Source of the DNA: Bacillota bacterium
GTDB taxonomy: Bacteria; Bacillota; Clostridia; Peptostreptococcales; Anaerovoracaceae
DNA: 8,460 nucleotides
Assembly (NCBI GenBank): GCA_017537495.1
Contig: JAFYKS010000033.1
Span: forward strand, 1-8,460
Direction of reading: 5' to 3'
A program made the position numbers and the translations under genes. The notes under the pieces are model-generated. The model saw only the letters and a program-made list of their open reading frames with translations, was not told where the DNA came from and made no database searches. Of this stretch, positions 1-6,785 are shown piece by piece; within the stretch, counting starts at the first letter, position 1, and each line of letters begins with the position of its first letter.

Positions 1-1520
1 AACTGCGGATGGATGGCATAGAAGCAGCAATTGAAATAGCCCAATCAAAAAATGGTCTGACAATGATGGAACTGGAAGAAATCGCATCCAGCCGGAATAA
101 GCAATTTCTGCCTATGGAAATTCACCGGCTGCTTTGCATGATGTACGATAGTTTCCACGAAACCAATTCCGGCCGTTGGAAATGTGCAAACAAGATTCTG
201 AGAGAAAGCATACTGGCACACTTTGACTTAAAAAAAGATGACTCGGAAAATCAGTATCAGCTTGTCAGAATGAAACTGGCTGAAGCGGATGAATTCAGAG
301 AGGCATATTTGGCAGAATATGAAGATAAAGCTCCCGACAATTTGAATGATTCAGAGCTGGACCGTGCACATCTCTGCCTTTACAGATCTATCCTGATTTA
401 TGAAGAGCTTCTCAGGGATTTTCAGTTATATCTCAGTCCAGAAGAATATCAGCATGTTTGCCGTTCACTCTTTTATACCACCGGTCATAGAATCGACCTG
501 AGACTGGCTGGTGATGTGGTAGACTGGTCTGTAGACCGTTGGATTCCTGTCTATCTTGGCACCTCCCGGGAGGACCTGGACAACCAGATGGAAGCAGATC
601 TGGCTCACCAGGCGGAGTTGGCAGAGGACAAGCATCAGATAGAGGATGCTTTCCGAAGAAGTGCGTTGTATTATGAAAAAATTGCATTGCGTCCGCAGGA
701 AGAACCTGCTCCAGAGAAAAATCCGGAAGAAGAAAAACGGGAATTCTATTCTTATGCCTACAAAACGCATCAGAAGACAATTGATTTTCTGCGGAGCGGA
801 AACATCGAAAAGGGCCAGTTATATGCAGCGTCTTTTGTTCTGCATCTATATGGGAATGTGGAATGGTTTGAAGAACTCATTGCACCAGAACATTGCATTT
901 CCTTCTATCGTGAAGTTGCCAGCTACCGCAGAACGGCCCCTGCTTTTGACAGATCATACCAGGTACGGTGGATGCAGATCGCTGATTTTGGTGTCTATAA
1001 CTGCCAACGTATCCTGGTCCGTGACAAGAATATAAAATGGCTCAAAGAAGGTCTTACCATCGCAAAAGGACAGCGGAATCACATAGAAAATCTCATGAAC
1101 GACTCTGGTCGGTTCGGTGACAGATCATGGTATCAGACCCATATTTGGAAGACTTATGGGTGGGAGCAGGATTTGTACATGGATGTAGCGGAGAATGATA
1201 TTGCACCGGAAGAAGAATGGCTTCCGGGAATGCTTGACACTGTAGAATATCAGCTGCTTATACCTTCATGCCATGTTTCTAAAAGTGACCAGAAGGAAGT
1301 ATTAGACCGGCTTTATCGATTGAAAGGAATGGGACTGAAGGACCAGACAGGAATTCAGAAGGCGATTGACAAAATTACTGAAAAAATGGGAGATTCCTCC
1401 GGGGACACCTTTGCATTTGTACTGCAGAAAATGGCGATGGAAGAAAATAGAGACATGACAGAATCTCGGAAAGAGAGCACTTTCGATATACTGGATGAAT
1501 TCTTTGGAGACCTGGAATAA
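1..1520 (+). CDS. C-terminal part of a probable STAND-type NTPase (5'-truncated by window edge)
   Basis: The reading frame is open to the left edge (codons from base 3). The first ATG, at 9, has no Shine-Dalgarno sequence in the eight bases before it, so this is probably the 3' part of a longer gene. Counting from that Met, 503 residues are visible. Residues about 5-69 resemble the winged-helix segment that follows the ATPase core in STAND/NACHT-like proteins: an 'AIEIAQSKNGLTMMELEEI' stretch, then 'GRWKCANKILRESIL', where relatives have a Trp/His-containing 'reading the load, then LREAIL' pattern. The rest is helical and charged, with a Glu/Pro-rich linker at about 229-245, and could be a TPR-like solenoid; I see no clear repeats, membrane segments or catalytic motifs. 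No Walker motifs lie in the visible part. Lysine is often AAA here, while the downstream metabolic genes prefer AAG, which would fit an accessory or weakly expressed gene. The STAND assignment is inference from a short segment; an unrelated helical protein is possible. Confidence 0.5.
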   Translation, partial: LRMDGIEAAIEIAQSKNGLTMMELEEIASSRNKQFLPMEIHRLLCMMYDSFHETNSGRWKCANKILRESILAHFDLKKDDSENQYQLVRMKLAEADEFREAYLAEYEDKAPDNLNDSELDRAHLCLYRSILIYEELLRDFQLYLSPEEYQHVCRSLFYTTGHRIDLRLAGDVVDWSVDRWIPVYLGTSREDLDNQMEADLAHQAELAEDKHQIEDAFRRSALYYEKIALRPQEEPAPEKNPEEEKREFYSYAYKTHQKTIDFLRSGNIEKGQLYAASFVLHLYGNVEWFEELIAPEHCISFYREVASYRRTAPAFDRSYQVRWMQIADFGVYNCQRILVRDKNIKWLKEGLTIAKGQRNHIENLMNDSGRFGDRSWYQTHIWKTYGWEQDLYMDVAENDIAPEEEWLPGMLDTVEYQLLIPSCHVSKSDQKEVLDRLYRLKGMGLKDQTGIQKAIDKITEKMGDSSGDTFAFVLQKMAMEENRDMTESRKESTFDILDEFFGDLE

Positions 1521-1523
1521 TGG

Positions 1524-1554
1524 AAAAGCACAGGGCACGAGCCCTGTGCTTTTT
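1524..1554. terminator. Bidirectional Rho-independent terminator between convergent genes
   Basis: A perfect 9-bp GC-rich stem (GCACAGGGC, 1528-1536, with GCCCTGTGC, 1541-1549) encloses an ACGA loop. It is flanked by AAAA on the left and TTTTT on the right, so it works as hairpin plus U-run on both strands. It lies 3 bases after the stop of the plus-strand gene and 11 bases after the stop of the minus-strand hydrolase. Confidence 0.93.
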
Positions 1555-1565
1555 ATATAAATGAT

Positions 1566-2363
1566 TTAGTTGGTCGGTTCGGCTTTTTTTCGTTCGCTGT
1601 GGAATTTCAAGTGGTCCAGCGCCAGCTGGTTGAAAGTCTTCCAGTTTTCGATGGAGCAGATGTGGCCGCACTTGTCGATGATTTTCAGTTCCATGTTCTT
1701 CGCCTTTTTCACGATGGCTTTGGCACCGGAAACGAAGCAGTGGTCTTCTTTGCCGGAGATAAAGAGAACTTTTTTACCTAGCACATCCAGCTTCTTCAGG
1801 AACTTATCCGGATCCAGCACCCACTGAAGGTATTCAATCCAGGCGTACATGGTTTCCTTATCCAGCTTTACAACTTCGCGCAGGAAGATTTTTCTGGATG
1901 TTTCGTGATTCTTTTTCGGCATCATAAACCATGCGAAAAACTGATACAGGAATTCGTATGGCACCGTGCCCTTAATCTTGTTGGCGCAGATTACCGCAGC
2001 CTTGGAAACGCTGTTCAGCTTCAGGGACGGGCCGCCCAGAATGATAGTGTCTACATACTGCGGGAAGCAGATTGCAAACTGTGCAATTACGATGGTACCC
2101 AGGGACAGTCCTACAAAATGTGCCTTCTCGATGTGCAGGTAATCCAGGGTTTCCTTGATACCCTTATGCAGTTTGCGAGGGGATACTTTCTGAATGATAT
2201 TGTCTGCATTCAGGCCATGGCCGGGCAGGTCAAGAAGAAGCAGATTGTAGTTTTCAGAGAACTCATCAATCTGTTTTCCCCATGTTTTGGTGCTTCCGCC
2301 AATTCCATGAACGAAAACTACCCACTCTTCTTTCTGGTTGTCAATTACTTCGTATTTCAGCAT
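1566..2363 (-). CDS. Alpha/beta hydrolase (serine hydrolase, substrate unknown)
   Basis: A 265-residue single-domain alpha/beta-hydrolase-fold protein, the normal size for this family. The family hydrolyses esters, lactones, thioesters or similar bonds. All expected landmarks are present: the oxyanion-hole HG at 19-20 (HGIGGS), the DLPGHG strand-turn at 45-50, the nucleophile elbow GLSLG with Ser87, the acid Asp207 in GKEDH, and the catalytic His234 in CGHICSIEN. The helical cap lies around 115-185 and is rich in aromatic residues, suggesting a hydrophobic pocket. No signal peptide is seen, so it is probably cytoplasmic. An in-frame ATG exists 30 bases upstream (2393), but the ATG at 2363 is chosen because AAAGGA sits 7 bases before it and the conserved fold starts there. 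It is transcribed alone, divergently from the DnaA-like gene and convergently with the first gene. Resemblance is general (MenH/RsbQ/enol-lactonase-like group); a specific substrate cannot be given. Confidence 0.9.
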   Translation of the reverse strand: MLKYEVIDNQKEEWVVFVHGIGGSTKTWGKQIDEFSENYNLLLLDLPGHGLNADNIIQKVSPRKLHKGIKETLDYLHIEKAHFVGLSLGTIVIAQFAICFPQYVDTIILGGPSLKLNSVSKAAVICANKIKGTVPYEFLYQFFAWFMMPKKNHETSRKIFLREVVKLDKETMYAWIEYLQWVLDPDKFLKKLDVLGKKVLFISGKEDHCFVSGAKAIVKKAKNMELKIIDKCGHICSIENWKTFNQLALDHLKFHSERKKAEPTN

Positions 2364-2370
2364 AATAAGT

Positions 2371-2376
2371 TCCTTT
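2371..2376 (-). promoter_or_regulatory. Ribosome binding site of the hydrolase
   Basis: The minus strand reads AAAGGA followed by a 7-base spacer and ATG (2363). This decides the start over the in-frame ATG at 2393, which has only a T/A-rich sequence and no purine-rich site at the right distance. Confidence 0.8.
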
Positions 2377-2407
2377 CGTACGAAAAAATTCACACACTAT
2401 CTCATCC

Positions 2408-2436
2408 AGTATACCATAACCGATGGTCAGGGTAAA
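2408..2436 (-). promoter_or_regulatory. Sigma-A type promoter of the hydrolase gene
   Basis: On the minus strand, TTTACC (complement of 2431-2436, four of six matches to TTGACA) is followed by a 17-base spacer and TATACT (complement of 2408-2413). A TG one base before the hexamer makes it an extended -10. The start of transcription would fall around 2400, giving a leader of about 35-40 bases. No operator-like repeat is evident. Confidence 0.7.
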
Positions 2437-2462
2437 GACTTATGTTTTTGCCGGAACAAGTA

Positions 2463-2468
2463 TATAAT
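2463..2468 (+). promoter_or_regulatory. Possible -10 element of the DnaA-like gene
   Basis: A perfect TATAAT hexamer lies 20 bases before the ATG, but no good -35 is found 16-18 bases upstream (TTATGT at 2440-2445 is the nearest). Transcription from it would begin near 2475, inside the Shine-Dalgarno sequence (2474-2480). It may therefore be a chance AT-rich match, or give a very short leader. Another promoter in the 125-base divergent spacer is possible. Confidence 0.3.
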
Positions 2469-2473
2469 ATCAT

Positions 2474-2480
2474 GGGAGGA
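2474..2480 (+). promoter_or_regulatory. Ribosome binding site of the DnaA-like gene
   Basis: GGGAGGA with an 8-base spacer to the ATG at 2489. It is a strong site and supports that start codon. Confidence 0.8.
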
Positions 2481-2488
2481 TTTTAGAT

Positions 2489-3253
2489 ATGAGAAAAGAA
2501 AACTATACATTTGACAATTTTGTAATTTCAGACGCCAATAAGGAAGCATGTCTTGCGGCAAAATATGTGGCTTCCGGCAGTTCCGGACAGCCTGCGTTTC
2601 TCTGTATCTGCGGCGACGGACCGGGAACCGGCAAAACCCATCTGCTTCGTGCCATTGAAAACGATATCATCGGTTCCTGTGAGGGCGGGCAGGTTCGCTA
2701 TGTGACCGCTGACGATTTTACCAGCGAACTGATTGCAGCACTGAAAGCTGAAAAGAAAGAGGATTTCTATAAAAAATACAGGGGGCCGGATGTGCTTCTG
2801 GTTGATGATGTACATACGCTGGCGGGACGGAATACCACACAGGAAGAACTCTTTTTCATTTTGAAGGAACTATATGACAGCGGTAAAAAGGTTGTGCTGG
2901 CGGTGGATTCTGAAAAAGTACAGACGGCTGAATTCGGGAAAAAGATTCGGGAGCATTTTGAATATGGAGATGCAGTCACTCTGAATGCACCGGATCAGGA
3001 CGGACGGGTGCGTATTCTGGAAAATAAACTGACGGAATTGACTGCAGGTAGCAGAAAAACTTACGCAGCGGATGATTTACGGGATATGCTGGAATATATT
3101 GCGGAAAAGGAATCCGCAGATATGCGCAGACTGGCAGGAGCACTGGCCAGAGTCGTGGCCTGTGCAGAACTTCTGGATCAGGAGATAAATAAAAAGCTGG
3201 CAGAGAATGTTTTGGACAAATATCATTGTATGTCAGAAGACGCTGTGACATAA
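2489..3253 (+). CDS. DnaA-like AAA+ ATPase lacking the DNA-binding domain (Hda/DnaA paralogue)
   Basis: A 254-residue protein that aligns along its whole length with domain III of the replication initiator DnaA. It starts with YTFDNFV (6-12), the usual entry to the domain. It has Walker A GDGPGTGKT (42-50), a DnaA-type initiator-specific region (71-98, YVTADDF to YKKYR), Walker B VLLVDD (102-107) followed by HTLAGR, sensor I around Asp140, and a sensor II region with Arg213 (MRRLAGAL). It ends just after domain IIIb, so the helix-turn-helix domain IV of full DnaA (about 450 residues) is absent, as are domains I-II. In a gapless alignment with the E. coli DnaA box VII (RLKSRFGWG), this protein reads KIREHFEYG (152-160), so His156 stands at the arginine-finger position (Arg285) and Lys152 at Arg281. 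ATP binding looks intact, but trans activation of a neighbour looks altered. It could regulate DnaA (compare Hda, DnaA-truncated adaptors) or load another protein; that is inference. The decarboxylase gene follows after 48 bases with no terminator. Confidence 0.88.
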   Translation: MRKENYTFDNFVISDANKEACLAAKYVASGSSGQPAFLCICGDGPGTGKTHLLRAIENDIIGSCEGGQVRYVTADDFTSELIAALKAEKKEDFYKKYRGPDVLLVDDVHTLAGRNTTQEELFFILKELYDSGKKVVLAVDSEKVQTAEFGKKIREHFEYGDAVTLNAPDQDGRVRILENKLTELTAGSRKTYAADDLRDMLEYIAEKESADMRRLAGALARVVACAELLDQEINKKLAENVLDKYHCMSEDAVT

Positions 3254-3301
3254 TGTAAGGTAGCGCATTTTAATGCATACAACGAAAGGATTGAAGATAA
3301 A

Positions 3302-4570
3302 ATGAAAAAGACATTCGTAACTAAGGCACAGATTGAAGCCATTGCTGAAAAGTTCCCTACACCGTTCCATCTTTATGATGAAAAGGGAATGAGAGAAAAC
3401 GCCAGAGATATTCAGGAAGCCTTCGCATGGAACCCTGGCTACAGAGAATATTTTGCGGTGAAAGCAAACTCCAATCCGTTCCTGCTGAAGATTCTGAAGG
3501 AACACGGATTCGGCGCAGACTGCTCCTCCATGGCGGAACTGCTGATTGCAAATGAACTGGGATTCAAGGGCGAAGAAATCATGTTCTCCTCCAATGAAAC
3601 TCCGGCTGAAGAATTTGCATACGCTGCAGAAATCGGTGCCATCATCAATCTGGACGATTTTACACATATTGAATTCCTGGAAGGAATCGTAGGTGAGCTG
3701 CCAAAGACCATGAGCTGCCGCTACAATCCTGGCGGAACTTATGCAATCACCAATGATATCATGGATACTCCGGGCGACTCCAAGTACGGCATGACCAAGG
3801 CACAGCTCTTCGAAGCATACCGCATTATGAAGGAAAAGGGCGTGGAACGTTTCGGTATTCACTCCTTTCTGTGCAGCAACACTGTAACCAACGATTACTA
3901 TCCAATGCTGGCGAGAACTCTGTTCGAACTGTGCGTGGAAATTAAGGAAACTGTGGGCGTGAAGATGGACTTCATCAACCTGTCCGGCGGTGTTGGTATT
4001 GCATACAAGCCTGAACAGACTCCAAACGATATTAAGATTATCGGTGAAGGTGTAAGAAAGGCGTACGAAGAAATTCTGGTACCTGCAGGCATGGGCGATG
4101 TAAAGCTCTGCACCGAAATGGGCCGCTTCGTTATGGGTCCTTACGGCTGCCTGGTAACCAAGGCAATCCACGAAAAGCATACTTACAGAGAATACATCGG
4201 TGTAGACGCATGTGCATCCAACCTGATGCGTCCTGCTATCTACGGTGCGTACCACCACATCACTGTAGCTGGTAAGGAAGATGCTCCTTGCGACCACATG
4301 TATGACGTAGTAGGTTCCCTGTGCGAAAACTGCGACAAGTTCGCAATCAACCGTATGCTGCCTGAAATCGAAAAGGGTGACTACCTGATCATCCACGATA
4401 CCGGTGCACACGGCTTCTCCATGGGTTACAACTACAACGGCCGTCTCCACTCCGCAGAACTGCTGCTGAAGGAAGACGGAAGCGTGCAGATGATCCGCCG
4501 TGCACAGACAATTAAAGACTACTTCGCTACATTCGACTGCTTCGACATTATTGAAAATCTGGTAAAGTAA
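3302..4570 (+). CDS. lysA: Diaminopimelate decarboxylase-like, fold-type III PLP enzyme
   Basis: A 422-residue enzyme of the Orn/DAP/Arg decarboxylase 2 family, the usual length for LysA. LysA converts meso-diaminopimelate to L-lysine plus CO2 in the cytoplasm, using PLP. Seen: the PLP lysine Lys54 in YFAVKANSNP, the DCSS segment (73-76), SKYG (160-163), the glycine-rich phosphate-binding GGVGIAY (229-235), EMGRF (272-276, EPGR in most relatives), the cross-subunit active-site Cys341 in SLCENCDKF, and the C-terminal DTGAHGFSMGYNYN (366-379). Unlike textbook LysA, the HIGS motif with its PLP-stacking His reads FLCS (189-192), and the GAY tyrosine is His370. These may mark a distinct LysA subgroup common in anaerobes, or another substrate. 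The start follows AAAGGA at 3285-3290, with a rather long spacer of 11 bases. The gene is probably co-transcribed with the upstream DnaA-like gene. No other lysine gene is in the window. Codon use is strongly biased (AAG, GAA, CTG, ATC), suggesting high expression. Confidence 0.82.
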   Translation: MKKTFVTKAQIEAIAEKFPTPFHLYDEKGMRENARDIQEAFAWNPGYREYFAVKANSNPFLLKILKEHGFGADCSSMAELLIANELGFKGEEIMFSSNETPAEEFAYAAEIGAIINLDDFTHIEFLEGIVGELPKTMSCRYNPGGTYAITNDIMDTPGDSKYGMTKAQLFEAYRIMKEKGVERFGIHSFLCSNTVTNDYYPMLARTLFELCVEIKETVGVKMDFINLSGGVGIAYKPEQTPNDIKIIGEGVRKAYEEILVPAGMGDVKLCTEMGRFVMGPYGCLVTKAIHEKHTYREYIGVDACASNLMRPAIYGAYHHITVAGKEDAPCDHMYDVVGSLCENCDKFAINRMLPEIEKGDYLIIHDTGAHGFSMGYNYNGRLHSAELLLKEDGSVQMIRRAQTIKDYFATFDCFDIIENLVK

Positions 4571-4580
4571 GCGATATGAC

Positions 4581-4617
4581 AAAGTCCCTGGCAAAATATT
4601 TTGCCGGGGCTTTTTTT
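4581..4617 (+). terminator. Rho-independent terminator after the decarboxylase
   Basis: AAAG-CCC-GGCAAA (4581-4595) pairs with TTTGCCGGGGCTTT (4600-4613) around an ATAT loop, with one bulged T (4585) and one G-T pair (4589/4606). It runs into seven Ts (4611-4617). It starts 11 bases after the decarboxylase stop and separates that gene from the enoate-reductase operon. Confidence 0.9.
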
Positions 4618-4640
4618 CTGTGTCCGCATGGTTAATAGTA

Positions 4641-4649
4641 TGCTATAAT
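4641..4649 (+). promoter_or_regulatory. Extended -10 promoter of the enoate reductase/aconitase X operon
   Basis: TGCTATAAT is a perfect extended -10 (TG, one base, TATAAT at 4644-4649). The -35 position (about 4621-4626, TGTCCG) is poor, which the TG element can offset. Transcription would begin near 4656 and leave a leader of about 48 bases containing a short TCCC/GGGA hairpin (4667-4678) of doubtful meaning. Confidence 0.65.
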
Positions 4650-4688
4650 ATAATTTAACAAAAAACTCCCCTATGGGATTGAAACAGT

Positions 4689-4694
4689 AAGGAG
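4689..4694 (+). promoter_or_regulatory. Ribosome binding site of the enoate reductase gene
   Basis: AAGGAG with a 9-base spacer to the ATG at 4704, an optimal site. An in-frame ATG at 4713 is too far from it. Confidence 0.85.
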
Positions 4695-4703
4695 AGCAAG
4701 CGT

Positions 4704-6773
4704 ATGACAAACATGGACGATAAGTATAAGGCCCTGTTTACCCCGTGGAAAATCAGAGACCTGGAAATCAAGAACCGAATTGTACTGTGTCCGATGGGCG
4801 GAACCTCCCTCTTCGGATGGATGGAACATACAGGAAACCATTTTGATAAGGAAGCAGCGAAATTCTTCCTGGAACGTGCTAACAATAATGTAGGCCTGAT
4901 CATTACCGGTATTGCACCGATCAAGTCCACCTATATGGGCCAGTGGCTGTGGCAGAATAAGAAGATGTTTGATGAGCTGAAGGAATTTATGGACGAAATC
5001 CATAAGACCGGAGCCAAGCTGTTCATTCAGATTACAGCAGGTATGGGCCGTTCCTGGGCCATTCCGACTCCGCTGGTAATGCTGCATAATGCACCGGTAA
5101 TCCGTGACATTATCAAGCCGATTATCGATATCCCTTACCAGTCTGCCAGCCCGAGTGAACTTCCTTCCCGCTGGTCTGACAAGGTGACAACCCGTGCCAT
5201 GACCGTGAAGGAAATCGAAGAAATCGTGGATGCTTTTGCAAAGACTGCAGAACTCTGCAAGGCAGCAGGCGTAGATGGCGTGGAAGTTCATGCGGTGCAT
5301 GAAGGCTACCTGCTGGACCAGTTTACTCTGGAATATACAAACAAGCGTACTGACAAGTACGGCGGTTCCTTCGAAAATCGTTACCGCTTTGCTACCGATA
5401 TCGTAAAGGCCATCAAGGAAAAATGCGGCGAGGACTATCCTGTATCCCTGCGTTACTCCGTTCTGTCCAAGGTGAAGGACTTCTGCGTAGGTGCGGTGCC
5501 TGGCGAAGAATATACTGAAATCGGCCGTGACATGGAAGAAAGTGAAAAGGCGGCCAAGTACCTGCAGGATGCAGGCTATGACATGCTCAATGCGGACAAC
5601 GGTACCTACGACTCCTGGTACTGGGCACATCCGCCTATGTATATGCCGCTGAACTGCAACCTGGATGACGTAGCTCATATTAAGAAGTTTGTAGATATTC
5701 CTGTGGTGTGTGCCGGCAGAATGGAACCGGACGTGGGTGCAAAGGCCATCGAAGAAGGCCTCATCGACGGTATGGGTGTGGCACGTCAGTTCCTGGCTGA
5801 CTCCGAATGGATCACCAAGCTGATTGAAAACCGCCTGGAAGATATCCGTCCATGTATCTGCTGCCACAACGCATGTTTCAACATGGCAAAATACAAGGGT
5901 ACTGCAAACCAGCAGTCCATTTACGATGCCAGCCACATTGCAAGATGTGCTCTGGATCCTCGCGTAATGCAGTCTGACAAGTATCAGCTGAAGCCTGCTT
6001 CCAAGATTAAGAACATCGCCGTCATCGGCGGCGGTATCGGCGGTATGGAAGCTGCAATCGTCTCCGCAAAACGCGGTCATAAGGTAACTCTCTACGAAAA
6101 GTCTGACCGTCTGGGCGGCGTATTCATCGCAGCGGCTGCTCCGGAATTCAAGGAAAAAGACAAGATGCTCATCGCATGGTACGAAAGAGAAATCGCCAAG
6201 TATCCAATCGAGGTGAAGCTGAATACCGAAGTTGCTGCACTGGAAGACCTGAAGGCTGACGAAATCATCGTGGCTACCGGTTCTGTGGCAAACAAGATTC
6301 CTGTTCCGGGTGCGGAAAAGGGTATCGAAGCAGTGGACTATCTGCTGGGCAAGCAGGAAGTTGGCGAAAATGTGGTTATCGTAGGCGGCGGTCTCTCCGG
6401 CTGTGAAATCGCTTACGAATTGTACCTGCAGGGCAAGAAGCCAGTGATTGTGGAAATGAAGAACGACCTGATCGTTTCCGACAAAATCTGCCTGGCTAAC
6501 TCCAGCTTCCTCCGTGACTTCTTCAATGCCAATAAGGTTCCTGTATATCTGGAAACCGGCGTGAAAGAAATTAAGGACGGCAGCGTGGTAATCAGCGGTA
6601 AGGACGGCAAGTCAGAAGAAATTGCAGCCGACAGCGTAATCCTGTCCACAGGCTACAAGTCTGCACCAGCCTTTGCCAAGAAGAAAAATGTACATATCAT
6701 CGGCGATGCGAAACAGGTAGGCAATCTGCGTACCGTTATCTGGAGCGCTTGGGATGTGTGCATGAAACTGTAA
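4704..6773 (+). CDS. 2-enoate reductase-family FMN/4Fe-4S/FAD oxidoreductase
   Basis: A 689-residue protein with the full three-part layout of the old-yellow-enzyme branch that holds clostridial 2-enoate reductase, 2,4-dienoyl-CoA reductase, the Bai bile-acid enzymes and trimethylamine dehydrogenase. Residues about 8-375 form the FMN TIM barrel: KNRIVLCPMG (23-32), the catalytic-site HAVHEGYLLDQF (196-207), NKRTDKYGGSFENR (213-226), and the phosphate-binding stretch around VVCAGRM (334-340) and GMGVARQFLAD (357-366). A 4Fe-4S motif follows, CICCHNAC (384-391), with likely ligands Cys384, Cys387, Cys391 and Cys415. Residues about 434-689 form the FAD/NAD(P) domain, with dinucleotide motifs GGGIGG (442-447) and GGGLSG (561-566) and an ATG motif at 524-526. 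Family members pass electrons from NAD(P)H through FAD and Fe-S to FMN and reduce an activated C=C bond. Odd points are an extra Cys386 inside the Fe-S motif and a 23-residue gap before the fourth Cys. It is the first gene of the operon with aconitase X. Substrate unknown; cytoplasmic, with no signal peptide. Confidence 0.93.
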   Translation: MTNMDDKYKALFTPWKIRDLEIKNRIVLCPMGGTSLFGWMEHTGNHFDKEAAKFFLERANNNVGLIITGIAPIKSTYMGQWLWQNKKMFDELKEFMDEIHKTGAKLFIQITAGMGRSWAIPTPLVMLHNAPVIRDIIKPIIDIPYQSASPSELPSRWSDKVTTRAMTVKEIEEIVDAFAKTAELCKAAGVDGVEVHAVHEGYLLDQFTLEYTNKRTDKYGGSFENRYRFATDIVKAIKEKCGEDYPVSLRYSVLSKVKDFCVGAVPGEEYTEIGRDMEESEKAAKYLQDAGYDMLNADNGTYDSWYWAHPPMYMPLNCNLDDVAHIKKFVDIPVVCAGRMEPDVGAKAIEEGLIDGMGVARQFLADSEWITKLIENRLEDIRPCICCHNACFNMAKYKGTANQQSIYDASHIARCALDPRVMQSDKYQLKPASKIKNIAVIGGGIGGMEAAIVSAKRGHKVTLYEKSDRLGGVFIAAAAPEFKEKDKMLIAWYEREIAKYPIEVKLNTEVAALEDLKADEIIVATGSVANKIPVPGAEKGIEAVDYLLGKQEVGENVVIVGGGLSGCEIAYELYLQGKKPVIVEMKNDLIVSDKICLANSSFLRDFFNANKVPVYLETGVKEIKDGSVVISGKDGKSEEIAADSVILSTGYKSAPAFAKKKNVHIIGDAKQVGNLRTVIWSAWDVCMKL

Positions 6774-6777
6774 GGAG
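6774..6777 (+). promoter_or_regulatory. Ribosome binding site deciding the aconitase X start
   Basis: GGAG lies directly after the TAA stop of the enoate reductase gene and 8 bases before the ATG at 6786. The in-frame GTG at 6777 overlaps this site and so is unlikely to be the start. Confidence 0.8.
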
Positions 6778-6785
6778 TGACAGAT

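Noticed and set aside
2364..2393. Upstream ATG (2393) of the hydrolase adding ten residues
   Set aside because: No ribosome binding site fits it, and it would place the strong AAAGGA inside the coding region just before the better ATG.
3260..3280. Small inverted repeat (GCAT-TTTA-ATGC) between the DnaA-like gene and the decarboxylase
   Set aside because: The stem is only four base pairs plus weak flanks and no U-run follows, so it is neither a terminator nor a convincing operator.
3233..4594. 453-codon open frame on the minus strand
   Set aside because: It lies exactly antisense, codon for codon, to the decarboxylase, has Cys/His/Phe/Val-rich low-quality composition, no ribosome binding site and no family motif. 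It results from the absence of TTA, CTA and TCA codons in the sense gene.
4635..4646. ATAG-TATG-CTAT inverted repeat overlapping the extended -10 as an operator
   Set aside because: Four-base arms in AT-rich promoter sequence are expected by chance, and no second copy is seen.
4667..4678. TCCC-CTAT-GGGA hairpin in the operon leader as a riboswitch
   Set aside because: The whole leader is about 48 bases, too short for a known riboswitch fold, and the stem has only four pairs.
4671..6080. 469-codon open frame on the minus strand
   Set aside because: It is the codon-register shadow of the enoate reductase gene, with unnatural composition and no start signals.
6777..6785. GTG start for aconitase X, three codons upstream of the ATG
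   Set aside because: The GTG overlaps the GGAG ribosome binding site that is correctly spaced for the ATG at 6786.
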